Notes under the pieces: generated by a model | What the model saw: only the letters and a program-made list of their open reading frames with translations | Told to the model about the DNA's origin: nothing | Databases searched by the model: none | Assembly (NCBI GenBank): GCA_013365365.1 | Contig: JABVXU010000079.1 | Coordinates: forward strand, 1 to 64,000 | Length of the DNA stretch: 64,000 nt | Source of the DNA: Cruorifilaria tuberocauda | Lineage: Eukaryota; Nematoda; Chromadorea; Rhabditida; Onchocercidae | Direction: 5' to 3' | Translations under genes and position numbers: made by a program | In this document: positions 38,799 to 64,000 of the stretch, in pieces | How positions within the stretch are numbered: position 1 is the stretch's first letter | How the letters are laid out: the number at the start of each line of letters is the position of its first letter

Positions 38799-40833
38799 TT
38801 ATGCTAGATAATTTTTGTCAACGTAAGTAATCATCTGATTGTCTGAACACGCGATAATTCCATTTGTCGATATACTGAAAGTGTTCACTGATATCAGACA
38901 ATCAATAAGCGCAGTAACATTTGCATTCCCAGAACGAATTGATGGTGAAAGCCATGCATTTGCTCGTGATTGACTGTTTAAATTTGATATTGAACTGCAA
39001 TTTACAAATTTTACAATTTTAATGATATAAAAAAAAAATGTATCATAGCTTATAAAATACTTTCCGTTGAATATTGCCAATCTTTAGATTTTAGCATATT
39101 CATAACTCAGATATTCACTACCATTAAAAATATGTTATTATGAAGTATACATGACTGAACATACTTGGAGAGACCGGATCCTTTGACATTCAGATGCAAC
39201 AAATAACCTTTACCAGTAGCACAATAAAAATTTGATGGATAAATTGGATGGAAAGCTACCTATAAAAGTTTTTAACGCTTAATTTTTGAAATAAACAAAT
39301 ATTCAGACGAATCGCATATCACATTATCAATGGGAAATTTCCATGAAGACGCTTCATAAAGTTTGACCAAGGAAATACACTAACCTCCCAAACTGTACCA
39401 ACTGGAAAAAAAATTGCAACAGTATTCAACAAATAACTGCTTCGACGTGTATCAAGAAAACCAATACTACCGTCTTCAGTACCAAACCCAATCTGTAATT
39501 TTCATAGCTTATGCAAATTTTCCTTCATAGCATACTTACCTAGATGTTCAAGAAACCGAAAACAGAAAAACTGACCAAATTAGACTCTGCAGGATGAGCA
39601 GCAAGTGATGTAGTGCCCTGGAAACAGTCCGTAACTCTGCAGGAAAACACAGGTCGAACTACTTTCGTTTCTGCTCTGAGATCCCATAAACAAATCTGCC
39701 CATCCAAATGGGCTGACACAAATATATCCTGTGCGACTGATGCTAACGACCGTATGCTTGCCATATTCTGCATAAATAACTTAATCTTTGAGAGTACCAT
39801 AAGAATAAGAAAATGGAAGAACGTTTGACTATCCAGGTTAAATAGAAAGTTAAAAATAAGTTTCATTCATTACATCAGTAATAAATACACAAACCAGATG
39901 TACAATTTCGTTGAAGTTGCCTTCCAAGTCGATACTTATCAAACTGCCATCCTCACCACCACTAATAATCTTACCATTGTTATAACATAATGCATTAGAA
40001 GAACATTTATTATGAATATCAGTGGCTTTCGATATGGGTTTAATAACACCTGAATCATATTCTAACAACTTCACCGAACCGTCGTTCATTGCAGCCGCAA
40101 ACCTCGTATCATTATATAAGCTGTAAAATTTCATTTATCCTTTTAAATTAAAACTTGAAGAAATCTAACGATAAAAGCTTAGCTAATAATATTATTAGAT
40201 CACAAATAAGAGGCTAAATGATAAATTCTGAAAAATTAGACAATAAATAAATATCTCAAAATCTATAAGAAGTCTATAAAAATCTCAAAATCAATAAAAA
40301 GGGGATATTACTCACAGTAAATCATTCACGTCGGTACCGACCATTAATCTGCATTCGCATGAGAATAGGTCGTCCGTTAATCCAGCATCTATAATATGTA
40401 GCGCTGGTCAGACTGAATAGTTTACGCTAATGATTTTCCTCAAAGATACTACACTGATGGCTATGATTAGAAAAGAAAACTTACTGGAAGTTTAGCTATT
40501 TCCATTTATTTAGTAGATCTACCAATTAAATATGGAGGCAAATAAGAGACATCATAAATAAATGAAAATTATGTTATTAATGACAAAAACTTTATTAATG
40601 AAAATTAGGTTATTAATGATACAGACAAAAAGACAAAAATGAGAGGAAAGATAAGTAAAAATGAAGGAGAGTTAACCCTCAACAAAAGACCATGCAGCTA
40701 TTTCCTTGTTTCGAGAGTCATACGTTGAGGTTAGGAATTTCTTCTGCTGTCCTCCCAAATCAAGCCATCGCACACGTGAAAATTTTGCTGAACCAAACTG
40801 AGAACGGTAAGATGAAAGGCCATCAGTATCCAT
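38799..40833 (-). CDS. npp-23: Nucleoporin NUP43 orthologue (WD40 protein of the NUP107-160 complex)
   Basis: Seven exons (40833-40677, 40388-40316, 40120-39895, 39767-39576, 39492-39385, 39259-39165, 38994-38799) give 348 residues, near the human 380. WD-type blades are visible: AAMNDGSVKLLEYDSG, IISGGEDGSLISIDLEG, FVSAHLDGQICLWDLRAE, FGTEDGSIGFLDTR followed by GTVWEVAFHP. The C-terminus, with NAWLSP then CLISVNTFSI and a final blade strand, is the feature that distinguishes NUP43 from other WD40 proteins (human SSWLSTD and RSLSVNTLDV). It acts in the Y-shaped scaffold of the nuclear pore and at kinetochores. TTTTTCTAG 27 nt upstream of the ATG (RNA from 40860) is a candidate spliced-leader acceptor. 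Confidence 0.87.
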
Positions 40834-41202
40834 AGATATTATGGTTGTTGATTAAGTGCACTAGAAAAATTTACTAGTTACAAGGAAAATACAAAGTGTT
40901 TATTACGCACGAATACGCCCATTTATTAACTTTTTTTATTTAAATAGATGATTACTGCACAGTATTTACTATGCAGTAATCAAAGAGAAGTAAAAGAAGA
41001 TCAAGAACAATGACCATCTAAAACTCCGCCAACAGCAAAGTCGAAATTTTAAAATACTTTTAAATCCTCATCAAATAGGCTGCAATAGGCAGAAGTGGTG
41101 AGTTAAAATACAGCTAAAAATCGCCGGAAATGTTGGTGGTTGGAAGAGTTGGAAGATGTAAGGAAAAGTCTCGAGTTTCTGTAGCTGTGTTATTTTTAGA
41201 GA
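40834..41202. promoter_or_regulatory. Shared upstream region of npp-23 (minus) and CCCH gene (plus)
   Basis: Head-to-head spacing of 369 bp. Candidate spliced-leader acceptors for each gene (RNA from 40860 minus and 41200 plus) leave about 340 bp for both promoters. No specific motif was identified. Confidence 0.6.
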
Positions 41203-45341
<4,139 letters not shown>

Positions 45342-46064
45342 TTCATTTAAAGTGGTTTGAAAGTTATCAGTGTACTATTTTGACTAAATATTTTCTAATA
45401 AAAAGATTAATACTATTTCGCTTCACATTTTTCTGAAAATTGTTTTATCTCGTATGGTGTAAACTGGTTTGCTTGTTTGTGCTCTTTTTCTAGAAAATGG
45501 CAACTGGATCCATTTGAATACTTCAGTTATTGTCCAAAACCAAATGCAACTATCACTGCTTTTCTAATGTTTTCATTAAATAATTTACTCTTCACTGGTT
45601 TCATCCTAGAAATTCTCAAAGCATATATAATTGATAAATGAAATTCTTTGCATCTTATATTTCACGTGTTACACCGATTCGCTGAAATTGGCTCTTGTAA
45701 TTTCTAATAGTGATTTCCAATATTTCTGTCGATTTACTTTACATGGATAAGTCACTGTAGACTTGAGAAATAGTAAGTAATAATTGGAAGTGAACACTTT
45801 AATCATCATTTTGCGGAATTTCTAGAGCAAGTGCTACTACTTCTTGATTTATCGTTTTTAAATTTCTGATTCGGTCAGTATTTCTAGTTAGGTTTGATAA
45901 CTGCATGGCTTTGATAGCTTGACTTGAGATGCCACGATGTCATAAATTCGATAAAAATATGTTAGAAATGAAGTCAGCTTAAGAATGTGTCATTTCAATT
46001 AAAAAAAGTTATTTCGATTTTGGAATAAATTTCTGGAACTGTTTAGAATTTTGCTGCGAAAACC
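45342..46064. other. Spacer between CCCH gene and gos-28
   Basis: 723 bp on the same strand, with AATAAA at 45397-45402. A GTTTAG, with RNA from 46047 and 18 nt before the next ATG, is a candidate spliced-leader acceptor. No gene was recognised. Confidence 0.5.
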
Positions 46065-48115
46065 ATGGTGGAAATTTGGGACGGTAAGTGTTCTTTTTAA
46101 TCATTTTTAATAATTGCAGAAAGATGGTTGAGTGGGCTCTAATTTTTGGCCCAATTAATTTCCGGTTTTTCCTAATTTTTCATAGTTTTTACTGTGATTT
46201 ACAGCGGATATTTAGATCCTATTGTGCAAAATATAGGTTAGCTAAATTAAGGTAATCTATTCTAGATCTCAGACGTCGTGCTCGCACGCTTGAGAATCAT
46301 ATCGATGGGAAATTAGTAGTTCTAAACAAATTGGCCTCTGGTACGTCAGGTAACGCTATATAGTGCTGTTGCTAATTTGTTTTTGAGGGTGTAACAAAAT
46401 TTGTTAGTGAAAACGATATATTCCTAGTGAACAGCTTTTATAATTCAGCTTTTTGATGGGTCTTCGAGTTCCTTTTTTTGAATAACAAAATTGATAATCC
46501 TCTATCTAGATGTTCTTGTGTTTCAGGTTATTTTTGTTTTTATTGTTTGTTACAGGTCGTTATGAATCGTTGTTGAATGATAAATCAACTGTCAGCAGTA
46601 AACAGGAGATATTTGATTCACTGTCAGCAGAAATAGAAAGCATGATTGCCAAGCTTACACAGGTTGACGATCAAGTGAGTATTACTTAATTTTTCGCATT
46701 CAGTGTTAGAAAAATAGGATTCATTTCCTATTTTAAATCTATCAAATCTTAATTATTAGCGGTTAATATCATAAGAATAATTCTTTGCAATACTACGCAC
46801 AAACTTTGATGGTTGATGGAAGTATTTAGTGGAAAAACTACTACTAAAACATAACTTTTCCAAGTTAAGGAATTCTTTTATTTGTTAGTTAAAATTTACT
46901 TCAAAGAATAGATGCTGCCAATTTGGAGATATTTCTTCTAGTTTGGAATTTTCAAATAAACGAATAAAATATGATTTCAGATGACAGAATATTTAGTCAA
47001 ATGTCAGGCAAATTCAAGAACTGGTGCATGGGCATCTGGTCCAGCATTGCAGCACACACTTAGAAGACATCGTGAAATACTGCGTGATTACTGTGCTGAA
47101 TATAACAGATCCCATGATAATATAAGAAATCAATTGCAAAGGTTTGTGTTGTTTGTTACTTTTTACACATCTTTATTTCATTGCTCTTCTAAATATTTTT
47201 CATAGCCAATATTCTCTTTCTTCTTATAGTACGTTTTCAGACTATGTTGAGTTTTTTACTTTCATAAATGACAGCAGTGTTCTTGCCTGATTATTTCAGA
47301 GAAAGTCTGCTAAGTGGAGGTTCAAACGAGAGCTCATATCTCAATAATCGTTCAAAAGCAAGTGACATGTATTTAAAAGAGAGCGAACACATATCAAACT
47401 GCGATCGTCTTTTAGATGAACAAATTAGGTAATTCAAGATAATAAGGTCAAAAATGCTATTATATGCTTATCCATCTCTAAATTTGGAGATTAGCATTGG
47501 AACAATCATGTTTAGTAACTTTTTCCTTTAGAAATAAAATCGTGTTTTTTCAGAGTTTCTTCTGATTAGGAACATTTTCAGCATTGCTATATCGGCGAAA
47601 GAACATGTTCATAATCAGCGGGTCAGCCTGCGAGACATTAGTAAGAAAATGAACGCATTAGCCAGTAAGTTTCTCTATAGTTTATTCTTGAAAGCACTGA
47701 CGTTCATTTATAATTATAATATTCAGCCAGAGCTTGTATTCAAGATTCTCACTATCTGCATAATTTTTGTGCTCTTGAGAAACAGTTTGAATATTTCAAT
47801 GAATTTTGAAATTCTGTTTACATTTGATAATGGTGAGGAATTTAACAAGAAAATACATATATGTCAGTTAATTAGAAAATCATAACGTTTATTTTTAGAT
47901 AAAATGTACGCATTGCTAATCGATTTGAGAACAATGAAAATGAAAAAATCATTTCCTTATTTGGTTATTCATCACATCGTATTGCAGAGAAATATCCACT
48001 GCTGAACAGCCTGATGCAGAAAGTGCAGACAAGGAAACGGCGAGATTCGATCATAATGGCAATGGTGATATCGACTTGCCTAATTTTAATGTATATATAT
48101 GTCGCACGCATGTGA
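46065..48115 (+). CDS. gos-28: GOS-28 / GOSR1, Golgi Qb-SNARE
   Basis: Seven exons (46065-46083, 46266-46349, 46556-46674, 46981-47141, 47300-47428, 47582-47664, 47988-48115) give 240 residues, the normal length. It opens MVEIWDDLRRRARTLENHID like other GOS28 proteins. The middle contains LQHTLRRHREILRDYCAEYN, and a SNARE motif runs over about residues 150-215 (SEHISNCDRLLDEQIS, then KEHVHNQRVSLRDISKKMNA). KRRDS precedes a single C-terminal membrane segment (IIMAMVISTCLILMYIYV) ending ARM. It is a tail-anchored SNARE for ER-to-Golgi and intra-Golgi fusion. AATAAA lies at 48387-48392. Confidence 0.93.
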
Positions 48116-49189
48116 CTTACGGATTATCATAATTAGCAGAGCCATGATGTTGTGAATCCATCAGGCTAAGATTTAAAGAATCAAATCTAAGTGCAATATA
48201 TAAGGTATTTCCATGCTAGAATCGAAGTATTAATGGCGCTCTGAGGAAAGGTTGTTTTGTGCCTTGATGACAGGTTCTTTTCTCTTACAAGAATTATAAT
48301 TACCTTTTTTCAATGATTTCTGTCAGTTAACACATTTTTTCATTGTTGTAATTTCGAGCTATCTGCAGTTCAGTTGGTTGTTGGATAATAAATATATCAT
48401 GATTTCGAGAATTCGTGTTCGGCGTATAGCATCAACAACATAATTTAACACGCTTCATCGAAGCAGCAATGATTGAAGTAATCACAAACCCATGTATTTT
48501 TAAATCGTACCGACTGCGATTCAGGATGTAAAAGCAATTTAAAAGGATTTCTTTTGTCTGTAATAGTAATATACAATAATATGCATAGAAATAATTGGAG
48601 AAAAAATGAAAATAGTGGCTTTTCTTCATATTATCGAAAAGCGCAGGGGAAAGAAGTAAAAATTATATAGATTTTGATATTGACTACAAACAGAGTTTAT
48701 AATCCTAGAATCGAGTGTTCAAAAATGATTGGAATTCTTCGATGTTGCTCCGTACCTACGTAGTTAAATTTCCCTATTGTGAGGGAAATCTATTATTAAT
48801 CTATTTTGAGAGCCTTTCTCATCACCGTTCATTTCATACGTATATGAACGGTGATGAGACAGGCTCTCAAAATAGATTCTCAAAAATCAATATATCTAAT
48901 AAAATCATTCATTACAGTCCTGTTGTACAAGACACTACTCTAGGCCATGTTGTTTCGAAAACCGCTAGCCAACCTAAACAGTCAAACATACCGTAATAGC
49001 ACATCGATCCTTTATATCAAGTGCTGACACACAATACACCAAAATGTTGACACAACAACCAAAGCAAAAAAAGCGCAGTTTTATATGTTGATGCGGTATT
49101 TTTGTTCATTTAGCATATAATTTATTTTTAACTACTAATTGCATTATTCTTGCTTCATTAAAATTATATAGCTATTTACTCAGAAATAG
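48116..49189. other. Convergent intergenic region, gos-28 (plus) to dhc-1 (minus)
   Basis: It holds both 3' UTRs (AATAAA at 48387-48392 for gos-28; TTTATT on plus at 49121-49126 for dhc-1) and a strong hairpin at 48798-48878. A 93-codon plus frame at 48715-48996 runs through the hairpin and has no recognisable similarity. Confidence 0.55.
48798..48878. repeat. 35-bp inverted repeat (hairpin) with 11-nt loop
   Basis: Left arm 48798-48832 and right arm 48844-48878 are reverse complements with one mismatch in 35 bp. The arms start AATCTATTTTGAGAGCC on the left and end GGCTCTCAAAATAGATT on the right; the loop contains the palindrome ATACGTAT. It lies between two convergent genes, beyond the gos-28 poly(A) signal. 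No flanking target-site duplication or transposase was seen. It may be a small MITE-like element or a transcribed hairpin. Confidence 0.85.

Positions 49190-64000
<14,811 letters not shown>

Noticed and set aside
48715..48996. 93-codon plus frame between gos-28 and dhc-1
   Set aside because: It crosses both arms of the inverted repeat, so its openness is likely incidental; no similarity recognised.

Overview
The window is AT-rich animal DNA with many small exons and short introns, most with TTTCAG-type 3' splice sites. The proteins read as nematode orthologues, and the compact layout with candidate spliced-leader acceptors just upstream of several start codons points to a parasitic, probably spirurid or filarial, nematode. 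That placement is inferred from protein resemblance and style; no species marker was identified. Exon models were read by eye. Except for dhc-1, whose exons were not all delimited, every complete model has phases that add up to an uninterrupted frame.

Layout. 1-7060 (minus): two head-to-tail paralogues with STPR-like repeats, the first cut by the left edge. 7061-14944: a 7.9-kb stretch with no recognised gene, rich in microsatellites. 14945-17206: SAP18 (minus), head-to-head with an acyl-CoA-binding protein (plus). 17782-21275: coq-2 (plus), with two alternative copies of one exon. 21441-23468: replication factor C subunit rfc-2 (minus). 25443-27831: malectin (plus). 29032-34612: WRN-type RecQ helicase (plus). 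36608-38644: NNMT/PNMT/TEMT-family methyltransferase (plus), tail-to-tail with the nucleoporin NUP43 orthologue (38799-40833, minus). NUP43 is head-to-head with an unrecognised CCCH zinc-finger protein (41203-45341, plus), followed by the Golgi SNARE GOS-28 (46065-48115, plus). A strong hairpin lies at 48798-48878. 49190-64000: the motor half of cytoplasmic dynein heavy chain dhc-1 (minus), running off the right edge.

The genes are mostly unrelated housekeeping functions: replication and repair, quinone synthesis, ER glycan binding, nuclear pore, vesicle fusion and microtubule transport. The most striking signal is in coq-2. Two exons of identical length (131 nt) and phase encode alternative versions of the same 44-residue segment. 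They differ in the way that, in other helminths, separates a ubiquinone-making from a rhodoquinone-making enzyme. This predicts that the animal switches quinone type by alternative splicing.
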